The notes under the pieces: model-generated
What the model was told of the DNA's origin: nothing
Seen by the model: only the letters and a program-made list of their open reading frames with translations
Database searches by the model: none
Assembly (NCBI GenBank): GCA_963920665.1
Contig: OY987268.1
Coordinates: 3,784,501 to 3,848,500 of the forward strand
From: Straminergon stramineum
Taxonomy: Eukaryota > Streptophyta > Bryopsida > Hypnales > Calliergonaceae
DNA: 64,000 nucleotides
Reading direction: 5' to 3'
Part shown: piece after piece, positions 12,097 to 22,083 of the stretch
Layout of the letters: every line of letters begins with the position of its first letter
Numbering within the stretch: the first letter of the stretch is position 1
Program-made: the position numbers and the translations under genes

Positions 12097-13389
12097 AAAA
12101 ACCCTAAATTAATAACATTAACTAATCCCAAGTAATGAGAACTTACCTTGAGTTGATGCTTATGTTCACTTGAGTTCAACTATCATTATGGGCTGGAGTG
12201 GCGCCTTCATGATGGAGGACCAAGACGTCAATTTCAGTTGCCCCCCCTCTCTCCCCCGATGGCTTCCTCCTCTTCCTCTTGCTTTCTTTATGCTTAGTTT
12301 GATTGGTGCTTTTGTTCTCGCGATTGTTTGTTTCTCGCCATCGGTTGTTTCTTACGATTGTTTGTTTCTCTCAGTTGGATTGGTGCAGGCGCGTGACTTG
12401 AACTTCACCTTGTAGGAATTTTACTGATTTTCCTTGCTACATTTTCGGTGTGTGAGTGCATGAAGAATTTTTTTAAGTTGTGAGTACCTCCTACCTAGAG
12501 AAGGTGATGGTGGTTTAAAGTAGTGGTGATTTCAAGATTTTGAGGGAAGGGGTGGTGCGGGGCGTGAGGCACTATGTGGGGCGTAGGGCGCGAAGTGTCG
12601 TGCGAGGTGCGGGGCACGGGGCGCAAGGCATTGTGCTTGGTGTATGGTGCAGGGTGCGGGGACTTGGAACACCTAGAGAGGGGACTAAAGCTCCCGTTAA
12701 GAGAGGTGGAGCGCATGCAGTTGCAGTTGAGGTAAGTAGAAACGAAATCATGATTTTGTCCTCTTAGTTTTGCAATCAAAGTCTGGCTAGTTTCCTCACA
12801 ATCATAGTGCATTGTTTGTTTAGCATTGTAGGTTGGGACACATAAGTTGCAGAATGGTAATCCAAGCATGTTCAAATCTGCCCATTTTTTTTTTCTCAGC
12901 GATAGATAGTGAACTTTCATTTTCATTCCACTACAGGACGGTTCACATGCGTAAAAGCTACCTCCTGCTCATAGTAAGGGTTTGCCAAACTTTGAATGTC
13001 ATTCCATTGTAGGTTTATATTATATTCCATGAGTTGCCTCTTATAGCAAAAAATCAGGTTCAGATTTCTTTTTGAGAAAGTAACTTCCTTATAGTGTTGG
13101 TGATAATTGTTACTAGGATTGAGTGCTTGAATTTTGTAGTTGCAGAAACAATTGATCAATAGTAGGTTGGTAAGTTTGTAAATAATATATGAATGTAGGC
13201 TCATAGTTTCATTGTTGGATTAGGGTTATGATGCGAGACTGTCTTACTATATTAGTCTAACTTCCGGAGGGTATGCTTTGCCGCACTTACCAACATCTTC
13301 AATTAGTAGCCACTTCGCAATTCTGTTTTTGTTTTTTGACTTCCAATTGGCAATGGACATCTAGTTATGGAGAGGGGCCTTCTCTGTCT
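12097..13389. other. Gene-free region with a G-rich minisatellite
   Basis: I see no supported gene. A frame at 12,170-12,415 has a hydrophobic stretch but no recognisable features. A GC-skewed repeat lies at 12,540-12,670. Confidence 0.5.
12540..12670. repeat. G-rich degenerate minisatellite
   Basis: Short units of the type GGGGCGYRNGGC repeat for about 130 bp with strong G/C strand asymmetry in otherwise AT-rich DNA. They create His/Pro-rich or Arg/Gly-rich open frames on the two strands, which are not taken as genes. Confidence 0.7.
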
Positions 13390-13829
13390 ACTGATCTCCA
13401 GATGCGATCTTTCTTGCAAGTAGTGTCTTCATGATTCCTTTCGATGGTAAACCTAAAATTTTAGTTATTTGTGAGAAATCAAACATCTATTATGTAGTAA
13501 ATTGAGAGTGGAAGACTTTTTTCAATTTGTATACTCTGTTGGTTGTACACAAGAAAGCTACACCAGGTTGCGAGTGTCGAAGATCATGGAACCAGATCAA
13601 GGCAAGGGAATCTAGCCGTTGTGGGATGACACATACGTTTGTACACTCAACCTTTTGTAAACCTCTATCATGGAAATACGAGGAAAGAACACCTATTATC
13701 GTGCATTTACATAGAGATCACCCTGTATGTATAAGTGACTACAATATAAGGTAAAATTAGAACGAAAATGTCCCTAGAATATAGTATTTGTACTATCAAT
13801 TGCTATATCTGGAGGAATTAGTGTAAGCA

Positions 13830-14100
13830 TCATATGGAGATCTGTAGATGGTAATCTCTGACTAGGAGTTACTCTACATATCATCTGAAGATTTTCAGAT
13901 GGAAAAAAAAGAACAACCCACTCTACATATCATCTGGAGATCTCCAGATGGAAAAAAATGAACAACCCACTCTGAATATCATCTAGAAATCTCTAGATGA
14001 ATAAAAATGAACAATCCACTCTATATATCATCTAGAGATCTCCATATGACAAATGAATGAACAACACACATGGCATATCATTGGGAGATCTCCAGATGAC
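13830..14100. repeat. Palindrome array, about 50-bp tandem unit (6 copies)
   Basis: Palindromes start near 13830, 13879, 13929, 13980, 14030 and 14079. Each is followed by a conserved linker of the type GAAAAAAATGAACAACCCAC ending in CATAT, so the whole is a 50-bp minisatellite with the palindrome as its core. The copy at 13929 matches the consensus CATCTGGAGATCTCCAGATG exactly. A further single palindrome lies at 14233-14252, about 50 bp before the first coding-like exon of the decayed gene. Confidence 0.9.
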
Positions 14101-14303
14101 AAAGAATGAACCACATACTCCATACATAATTAACGCATATCGAAGGAATTGTATAACCAATTAAACTAAAAGTCGAGAATAAATTAGCAAATTTTGAATA
14201 TCTAACAGGGTCATCCGCATTATCTTCACTATCATCTGGAGATCTCCAAATGACTTATTGATTGTGAAGGAAAATTCTCACTATCTTCATTTACTTGATG
14301 CAG

Positions 14304-15587
14304 AGATGAATACCTCTCTGAGGGTCCTGAGGACGCTCAACCCCTAAAGCTTGCCCCCTTCCATGACGGATGGGTTCATAAGTTCACATATTGTGGAGCT
14401 TTCAATGTTGGAGCCATATATTGCTGCAAAGACAAAATTATAGAGTGGGGGATTCAATGGAAGGAGGATGCTGATGGTGTAGTCCGAGTCGTTCGAAGTT
14501 TTGTCAATCACGCAAAGGTGAACATGACCGCAAGTCTAAATGTTCTCGAAATGCAAGGTCTCAACAAGTTCAACGTCTTCATTGTAATTGAGAAAAAGAT
14601 AGGAAAATTAGAGTATTCTATACTATATGGGCTTATTCTAGATTACAATAAAATGGACCTTGGTCTGTGTCATAGCTGTGTGGAGCGTGGATTATTGTTT
14701 TGCAAGAATGATGTCATAGGGTGGACTCCTAAGAGCATGAATGTATAGTGGGATCTAATCAAGGAGGCTCGGGATGACGTGAACCCTATCCCACAAAACA
14801 TTGAAGGCAAGCCGCTAGAACCATTGCCTAAGAAGAAGACTAAGAAATGGAAGTCTCTGGTGGGAGCCCCTGGTGACGCCGAGAAAGATGATGCAAAGAA
14901 GCTTACCCTTGCCCAATGCGTAAAAATGAATGAGGCAGAAGTGAAGAAGCTTCAACTGAAGGACATAAAGGTCATGAAGGCTCTTTATAAGACTACATTC
15001 AATCCGTTGTACAAATGGGAAAAAAACCATTCACAGATCCAATCGGGGAGCTACTGTGGGTGCATTTTGATTACTTGCACAAGGCCCCAGTCCCCCAACT
15101 TATATATCAAGGAATTGATGAGGGTCGATTGAAAAGTATCAAAAACAAAGCATACCTGGAAATCGACTATCACTCTGAATTCAAACACATTACCGTTCTT
15201 CTCGTCAAGCAAAGGCCATACAGTGCAAACAGGCAAGCCGAATTCTATGATACTTGCCCCATGAGGGAATTCCTCCAAAATGACACTCCTTACTTTATCA
15301 TTAGAGGCCAACATACAATAGAAGCGTACAGGACCCTACTGCAGGATGGAGAGATCCCTGAGTGTGATAAGCAAGAAGCCTCAACTTTCAATATAATTCC
15401 AATCTATGTCCCACGCAGCAAATGGAATGATCTCATATTGCTCTCGTGAGCCCTAAACCAGAACGTAGCTGGTGAACAAAAGGAACAATCATTTACCAAG
15501 CAGTTCATGCATGCAAGAATCAAGTGGAAAGAAATGGGGAGTCCGCACCCTTCCTATGGTGGTCGAGCACACTCACCACTGTACCTC
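14304..15587 (+). pseudogene. Decayed gene, 5' part: GQH-motif (ParB/DGQHR-like) protein
   Basis: Coding-like sequence starts after a plausible acceptor (TTGATGCAG, 14303) and runs to a plausible donor (GTATGT at 15588). The order is: a Cys/Trp-rich N-terminal part (AFNVGAIYCCKDK, LCHSCVERG), a lysine-rich linker (KKKTKKWKS), then near 15,015-15,560 a region with PYFIIRGQHTIEAYR, a hydrophobic IIPIYVP strand and ALNQNVAGEQ. That order recalls the ParB/DGQHR fold (G-Q-H box, beta strand, LN-containing helix). The family link is inference; the motif is seen. The frame is broken by TAG (14746), a one-base frameshift in an A-run (15019-15026) and TGA (15447). Palindromes flank it on both sides. 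The rest of the product continues after the palindrome-bearing region at 15.6-16.6 kb. Confidence 0.6.
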
Positions 15588-15689
15588 GTATGTCATGTGT
15601 CCTCATCTATTCCTTGTTGTTACTTTGTAAGGAACCGTAAATCTCTTTAGGTCGAATTCCTATACAATCATTTTGTGGTTTTATATTTC

Positions 15690-16420
15690 GTCCAGATTTG
15701 TCAATTAAATGTTTGTAGATGAATGTTTTATTCAAGTCATCTAGAGATCTCCAGATGGTCTCAAGAGAAAAAGATTTTCATTTCCTATTTTTTTTGGCCC
15801 TACGACTTATTTGGAAATCATCTGAAGAAATCCAGATGAATCCTGATTTCATTTCCTATTTCTTTTTTAGTGACCATTCTTATGATAGCTTCTGGTATAG
15901 ATAATTTGTCTACTTTTAGTTTGTGAGTACCATTTTGTTTAATTCATCTAGTCTTGTATAGATGATTTATGTATAGGCAGTCTCTTCATTTAGGAGCCCA
16001 TTGATTTTTTGGGTTGACTATCTATGTTCAAGTCATTTGGAGATCTCTAGATGACTTCAACATGGAGAGACTTTCATTTCCTTTTTTTTTTGTCCGACCA
16101 TTTGTCATAAAATCATCTGGAGATCTCCAGGTGATTCTTAACTTCATTTCCTATTTTTTTCGTATGTATCCATCTGAATGCATCTTTCAAAGGTAACTTC
16201 TGTTATTCAAGTTTATGAATACCATTTCTATTGAAATCATGTGGAGGTCTCTAGACAATTTAATCCCAAATGCTTTGGCAATGAAATACATAGGAAGTTA
16301 AATGCCAAGAAAACCTGTTGTCTCTACATTTTATGTCCTTTGTATTCCATTAGCGAAACATTCGAGATTAAACTATCTAAAGATCTCCAAATGATTTCAA
16401 GCTTCATTTCCTATTTTATT
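15690..16420. repeat. Palindrome-bearing tandem duplication, about 297-bp unit, in a probable intron
   Basis: Palindromes at about 15738 and 15818 recur at about 16035 and 16114, so both gaps are 296-297 bp. The intervening DNA repeats too (a TTTCATTTCCTATTTTTTTT phrase, then a TGAGTACCATTT phrase). A partial third copy carries degenerate palindromes near 16229 and 16375. The block lies between two coding-like segments of the decayed gene and was probably intronic. Confidence 0.75.
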
Positions 16421-16626
16421 TGCTTGGCCCACATAGTCACTACTTCAATTATTGCCTTCTTGGATATAAATCCCATCATTTCTCATTACACTATTGGTTA
16501 GGCCTATATAGTCCATTTACAATGTGGGAATACGATGTGCGTATAAATAAGGTTTTCATTTAGAGATGATTTTGGAGATAGTCATTTGTTTCATCTGGCC
16601 TTCAAAGTAATTCTTACTGCTCTCTA

Positions 16627-18413
16627 ATGCATGAGTTCTTTCCAATCATGTCAACCATCTTTACAACTGTAAAAGGCAATGAAATAAATGCGAAAATTCC
16701 ATTGCTATTCCTTAACAAGGACAAAGACGTGAACAGATGGATTCGAATCAAAGAGAAGTACGTCCAATATATGCTCCCTCATACTCAAGGGAGCTTATCC
16801 AAGAAAGTGGATGCAAGGCGGAAGCCGTTGACAGTCAACGACTTCAAGTCTCTTTACGAACTTTGCCCAAAGGATATCAACTTTCTGGCGGGTCTTGTAG
16901 AAAACGAAAAAATCTACATTAAAAGCACGAAGGCCAAAAAATATGGCGCTGGCTCTTCACTCTTGTCTCTATATGATGCTGGTTAGAGAGAGAGGCTTGT
17001 TCGGGCAATGAAAAACAAAATGATGTGCCACTATTGGAAGTTCCGTCTTCCAAGCAAGAAGCCCGAGTATGTGCCATACATAGATGCAGATTGGGCGGAG
17101 TTCTCATCAGAGAAGAAGATCACTCGTCTAGAAATATGTCATTGGGTTGACAAAGCTATGTCAATTGAGGCCGGAAAGCAGTGGTTCGAAGGATGAACAA
17201 GGAATCTGAACAAAACCCACAAGCCCTTGGATTGTTCGAAGGATGTACACAGCATGTGGGAATCATTCATCAATGCCAAGGCGGAAGTGGTTGTGGCAGA
17301 GGCTTTGGAAAAGGGCTTTGCAGAGTTCTATCTGTCTAAAACCATGGACGAGCATTTCTAGAACATCAGCGGAGTCCTAGCTCAATCAGACGTGGTTGCT
17401 TGGCAAGGAAAGGGAAAAAGACACCTATATATGTGGTACATGTTTGAAGCCTCACCCAACAGACCCTGGGCCAAGTTTCTAGAAGACCGGAAGCTACGAA
17501 GACTTTTTGATGTACTTGAATTCACAAACTCTGATTGGAACACAATTGAAGTTTGGTCTCTTGCGATTCTTATGACGGATGCTCTTGGATTTCACAAAAT
17601 ATTGGCTCATTTGAGCAAAAGAAATTGTGAAACAGAAAACTGTCTTTGGGACTGGCACGTCATTCACTACATTGTAGAGACCGACGATGGCTTTCTTGAG
17701 GCTACTGTGGGAGACAAGTTTGATGTTTATTTAGTATTTTGTTTCGGATACAATGGAGCAGAGAGTGCACGAAAATGGTTCAAAACCTTTTTCCCCAACG
17801 ATGCCCCCATCAACATAATGTACTATTCAAAAAACATGCCAATGGACATTGACATGTCCTGGAAACATCTAGGTGTTCCGTATCTGAGGTCAAATACAAC
17901 ATTAGTAATATTTGTTCGTTTCCTTGAGGCCAACATGGTTTTGGTGAATGTGAATGGGGGACCCGAAATTACTCACCTAGGAGCAGTAAGATTTCTGGAC
18001 ATACATTACTGTGATGTGCAATAATTTGTATTTTTTCATTGGGAACTCACTTCTATTTGTTGTCTGGACCAATGGGGCCGACTGAAGGTCCTTGAAATCT
18101 TTCATTCCAAGGATGCGGAGTCGATGGGGCAAATGATTGCCAAGAATATCGTAGAGCAGTTCAGCGTTAATGATAGACCTAAACCTCCAGCTTTGACTCA
18201 AATCCCTCAAACTTCGGATTCAGAACACCAGTCTGCAGCTGTGGGACATGATCCTACAGCTTTGAGTCAGCAAGTAGTATCTCAGATTGAGGAATTGTTA
18301 GCCGATACGTCTGAAACAAAAGAGAACAATGATGACTCCTACTCCAAGAAAAGTGAGGGGATTTTGGCACGCAAATGTATCTTAATTGAAGCGAGTATTG
18401 CTGGACCTTTAAT
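16627..18413 (+). pseudogene. Decayed gene, central part: one 1.8-kb frame with four in-frame stops
   Basis: One reading frame keeps good protein sequence over nearly 600 codons with no frameshift. Only four stops break it: TAG (16984), TGA (17194), TAG (17359) and TAA (18022). Each fits as CAG, CGA, CAG and CAA with one C-to-T change. The protein is rich in Trp, Tyr and charged residues (EVWSLAILMTDALGF, LWDWHVIHYIVETDDGF, WFKTFFPNDAPINIMYYS) and looks globular, but I recognise no domain. It ends in a Ser/Gln/Glu-rich tail before a palindrome at 18414-18433 that sits in a probable intron. The lack of indels suggests the gene died recently or had been selected until recently. Confidence 0.6.
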
Positions 18414-18433
18414 CATCTAGAGATCTCCAGATG
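18414..18433. repeat. Palindrome copy inside the decayed gene
   Basis: CATCTAGAGATCTCCAGATG, a near-perfect family member, lies between coding-like segments in the probable intron that ends TCTCAAG at 18495. Confidence 0.85.
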
Positions 18434-18495
18434 TTGGGCTGGTGATTTTGTTTTGTGTGTCTCAAGTTTGATGTATTATGTGCAATTATCTCAAG

Positions 18496-19384
18496 ATTTA
18501 CCTCCCTCTCCACCAGTGCCGCCGAAGAAGTTGAAGAATCCAACTCCTACGAAAACAAAATCTGTCAAACAATTAGAGCCTTCAGAGGTGTCAGAGGGAC
18601 CAAGCAAGAAGAAGGGTAGGAGTTCCCAAGTACTCAAGAATCCACCTGCAACGAAGAATTGAAAGAAGGCGACAAAACCGCTTAGAGTAAAAAAGACTAT
18701 AGGGCATTGCGGAAAGGGAAGTTTGAGAGGCACATTTAATCGAGTTGCCAATATTTCAAGGGATGCATCTGAGGACCTCGGGCGTTCGAGACATGGTGGA
18801 GTTTCTAATGCAGCCATGCTTGATGCTGAAATTGTTGAAGCTCAGATTATTGACACTAGCATTGAAAATGACGATGATAGCATTGCAGTTGATCTTCTAC
18901 TTAATTGTGCAATGGTGGCCCCGATTGTACCAGTTGTTCAGTGCTCTTGTCTGAAGATTCCACAAGTTGATCAACAATCTTTGAATCTACAAGTCATTGA
19001 CTCACCTTGCTTAGAGGAGGATAGACTAGAGCTAGAGAAGGGCCCAAGTGCATCTGGAGATCCCCAAATGGTTCTAAATCCATTGATAATAGAAGGAATG
19101 TCCAAGTCTCTTCGAAGTGATACTTTGACGGACTTGAACCCGTTTTGTCTAGAGTCTATCCCTCAATCTGAATTGAGGGTGTGTGAGTTGGGGAAGGGGG
19201 CGGACATGCTACAGCCTCATGCAATTGGGCCTAATTGTGATGTTGAGAAGGGGTCGGATATGGCTATGTTAGGAGTGGGGGCTGAGTTGGAAGTGGACAA
19301 GGGAACCCATATTGTGAAGGAGGGGTAGGAAGTGGAGTTCGAAGAGGGGAAGGACAACGATGTAGGCATCATCAAAGGTGCTTG
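18496..19384 (+). pseudogene. Decayed gene, 3' part: basic then acidic low-complexity tail
   Basis: After a probable acceptor the frame reads a Pro/Lys-rich basic stretch (PPSPPVPPKKLKNP, KKKGRSS), a TGA at 18660 where Arg (CGA) would fit, a second basic patch, then an acidic tail (EIVEAQIIDTSIENDDDS and several LEKG, VEKG and EVDKG repeats). A TAG at 19326 interrupts the tail. A palindrome-like box (near 19050-19070) falls inside this reading frame and is translated as part of it. The composition suggests a nuclear protein with a disordered tail, but no function can be read. Confidence 0.5.
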
Positions 19385-19467
19385 AGGTGACATTCTCTTT
19401 TTGTTACATATATTGTACATTACCTCTCTAATTTGGTCTTTCTCCTTGGTATCCAAATGGACTCTAG

Positions 19468-20106
19468 GCTGTGGAGACGATGACAACTATGTCCAATCAG
19501 GTATTAAGACAGGAATATAATGTCATCCTAGATTTGAATGGACTTCTCATTCACCGGATTTTCCATAGAACTAATTCAACAGTGAACCAAAGACCAGGTC
19601 TAATGGCGTTCCTTAATTGGCTATTTCCTAGGGCACAGATCATCTTCTAGAGTAGTGCTTTGGAGAAGAACATGGTGCCATTGTTACAGACAGTTCTGTC
19701 ACGCACTACTATTGTTTACAAAGAGGTTCTGTATCTTACGTAGATGGATTGCGCTCGATCATCCTATAAGAATCCAGCTAAACCGAATAAGCCATATTTC
19801 TTGAAGGATTTGACAATCCTGGTTCGTATGGAGGAAGTAGATTTTGTAGACAACGTACTCTTGATTGACGATAGACCAGTGAAGAATTTGTTGAATAATT
19901 CTCACAATGCCATTCACCTGCAAACTTGGTCTGGTGATGAGTTTGACAACTTCTTGAATGCTTGCTTACAACCTTGGCTCAACGGTCTTCTAACGTCCAA
20001 CGAAGTAGTGCCGATTTATGTCCGAGCTAACCCACTTTTCGGTAGTCAGATGCCAAAGGATCCACTGGGTAGTCTCAGAAATCACATTTTGAAGGGATGT
20101 TTGTAG
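19468..20106 (+). pseudogene. FCP1/NIF-type HAD phosphatase-like domain, decayed
   Basis: After an acceptor (CTCTAG, 19467) the frame gives a recognisable NLI-interacting-factor (NIF/FCP1) HAD domain. Motif I is NVILDLNGLLIHR (near 19519-19557), followed by RPGLMAFLNWLFP, motif II IIF-stop-SSALEKN, then ARSSYKNPAKPNKPYFLKDL, motif III NVLLIDDRPVKN and LQTWSGDEFDNFL near the end. Active members have D-x-D at motif I; here the first Asp is kept and the second is Asn, so catalysis would be doubtful even if intact. Stops at 19648 (TAG, Trp expected in the WSS motif) and 19741 (TAG) are both TGG-to-TAG transitions. It follows the acidic tail of the upstream decayed gene by about 85 bp and may be its final exon or a separate gene. 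Confidence 0.75.
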
Positions 20107-20129
20107 GCCTAGTACTTGTGTTTGGAAGA

Positions 20130-20155
20130 TATCATCTGGAGATCTCCAGATGATA
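20130..20155. repeat. 26-bp perfect palindrome
   Basis: The 20-bp consensus CATCTGGAGATCTCCAGATG (20133-20152) with three more symmetrical bases on each side. It is the most complete copy in the window and lies 24 bp after the end of the FCP1-like frame. Confidence 0.95.
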
Positions 20156-20774
20156 AATTCCATGGCATTATTACAAGTCACTGTACTTGTACAGATGTAC
20201 ATAGGAATGGAAATAGTGACTCTGACATTCTTGAACATATTGTAAATATTGGGAATGCTCTCTTTTACCTTTAGCACCATAACTATTGTACATTCTAGAA
20301 TGACAGGCATTGTAATCTTATTGCATGTAAAATTATAGGTGCATTTGTCAATTACTATTTGGTAGTTGGCATTGCAAGTGAAGATATGTAGTTTTCATTC
20401 GGCAGTTTTTATGTGGATATCTAATGAAAAATACTTTTTCATGCCGACACTTTTTTTAGGCTATATTTTGAAGAATCCTTTGCAATTGAAATAATTTACA
20501 TATTGTATTGAATCGTTAGGTTAGTAATGCATAAGGATAGAACTTATGGTACAAGACCCACATAGGTTTTTGGTAACTTGCAAATGTCATTGAAATTTTG
20601 AAGTCTACTTTGCATTCTTTCTTCTCGTTTTGTGGTAAATGTGGATAAGGGGACCATTTTTGTATGAGCCTTGTTTGGTGTGCCATGGTATATCTAAAGA
20701 TCTCCCGTTGTTTTTAGTTTGTTTGTTATGCATTTGGAAGTTGTCTACAATTGATTATGTGTTGAAGTGGGTCT

Positions 20775-21203
20775 TTGCAAAGGGTGGTGGTCATCATACT
20801 AATGGGTCCTCTGTGCATTGAAGGTGCTATCTCTGTTGCTGAACATAATACATACTTGGAGAGCTTCAAATATCTGGTTCGATTGTTGCTAGGACGCACT
20901 GATGTTGGTATCTGGTCAAGGATGAATACTTTAAAATTGGAAGACCTCCTTCAATTTATTCTTCCATGTAATATAGTCTCCAGGCTATTTGTTGTTCAAG
21001 GATATGATTTACCAAACAAGTCAAATCCGAACCCTAATAGGATGGACTTCTTTAGGGAACTCTTTAGTAGGGATGCAATGTGCAATTTGCTTAGGAATCA
21101 CACTATTATGTTCATTGACATCAATCCCCTAAACATGCGACAGAGGTCTATAATACTCCCACATGTTCACATTAGGGATACCTGCATTCCAAATATCAAA
21201 TAG
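20775..21203 (+). pseudogene. Second FCP1-like HAD fragment (C-terminal half)
   Basis: An open frame carries GRTDVGIWSRMN (HAD motif II type), a helical KLEDLLQFILP, RLFVVQGYDL, then NRMDFFRELFSRD and HTIMFIDINPLNMRQRS, which resembles motif III of FCP1-like domains (FIDDNP type, second Asp here Ile), and ends with ILPHVHIRDTCIP. A convincing motif I is missing: the upstream sequence VVVIILMGPLC is strand-like but has no Asp. This makes it a second, diverged member of the FCP1-like group rather than a repeat of the 19.5-kb domain. A degenerate palindrome lies upstream near 20690. Function unknown; probably dead. Confidence 0.55.
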
Positions 21204-21315
21204 ACTAGCTTCAAAACTCTAAGCAATGGAAGGCACATGCCTATTCCTTTGTGTTTTGAAGTGAATAAATATAGGTGAATCCTCTTTACTTTAGTACATA
21301 AATGTCTTTGTGTAT

Positions 21316-21560
21316 GAACTTGTGAAAGAATGTTGAGGGGATGGCTATTTGAAGATCTCTAGATCTCCCATTCTCCAGTTTTGTTTTGGAATTGTTTTCT
21401 ACTTCGAACTTGTGAAAGAATGTTGAGGGGATGGCTATCTGAAAATCTCCAGATCTCCCATTCCCAGGTTTTGTTTTGGAATTCTCTTCTTTGTGCGAAC
21501 TTGTGGAAGAAAGTTGAGGGATGGCATTTGAAGATCTCCAGATGTCCAATTTCAAAGTTA
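21316..21560. repeat. Palindrome-bearing tandem repeat, 90-bp unit, about 2.7 copies
   Basis: Units begin GAACTTGTG at 21316, 21406 and 21497 (periods 90 and 91). Each contains GTTGAGG...ATGGC and then a palindrome variant with AGATCTCC or ATCTCCAG. Two more partial palindromes follow near 21705 and 21864; the latter is the last one I find in the window. Confidence 0.9.
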
Positions 21561-22083
21561 AGTATTGGAACTCTGATGTTTGATGGAGGAACTGAATGCC
21601 TCTACATCATCATGTAGATGTTTTTGAATATGAATGCTCATTACTTACATACAATCTCCAGTTTTTAAAAGCTAATTTTTGGCATTCTTTTATGTGATGA
21701 TATCTCCAGATGGATTGGTTAATTATATACAAATATAAACAATCTTCATGCTTGCATTGCAAAAATATGTTATCTCATAAAGCTCTTAGTATATTTATAG
21801 GGTCTATCAAATAGAATCCTTCCTACTTCAAACATCATTGTGGTCTCAAATGTAGGTAGCTTTCATCTGGAGATCTTTCGACGAAAAGTCCAGAATTCAC
21901 CCCAAAGTCCAAAAGTAGTTAAATGTGGCATTTTTGCTTTTCACCCTTGAAAACTGATGGTCAAACCAAGCACATCAATTAAGTGTTGAAAGATATTTGC
22001 ATTGTATCATCAATTATCAACAAGATGATTGGACCTTGTATTTGACATTAACTAAATTTGCATATAACAATGCCATTCATGCC

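Noticed and set aside
12495..12926. Minus-strand 143-codon frame
   Set aside because: Driven by the G-rich minisatellite (His/Pro-rich translation).
13527..13754. A 75-codon frame with several Cys and His
   Set aside because: It could be a relic zinc-binding segment, but I see no defined motif spacing and no neighbouring exon.
13830..14252. CRISPR-like look of evenly spaced palindromes
   Set aside because: The linkers are copies of each other, not unique spacers, and the context is a eukaryotic nuclear genome. It is a minisatellite.
14304..20106. Stop codons corrected by U-to-C RNA editing, or a reassigned code
   Set aside because: Stops of all three types occur, the neighbouring AdoMetDC and RCC1 genes use the standard code, editing of this kind is known from organelles, and two stops need TGG-to-TAG changes that U-to-C editing cannot repair. 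Decay is simpler.
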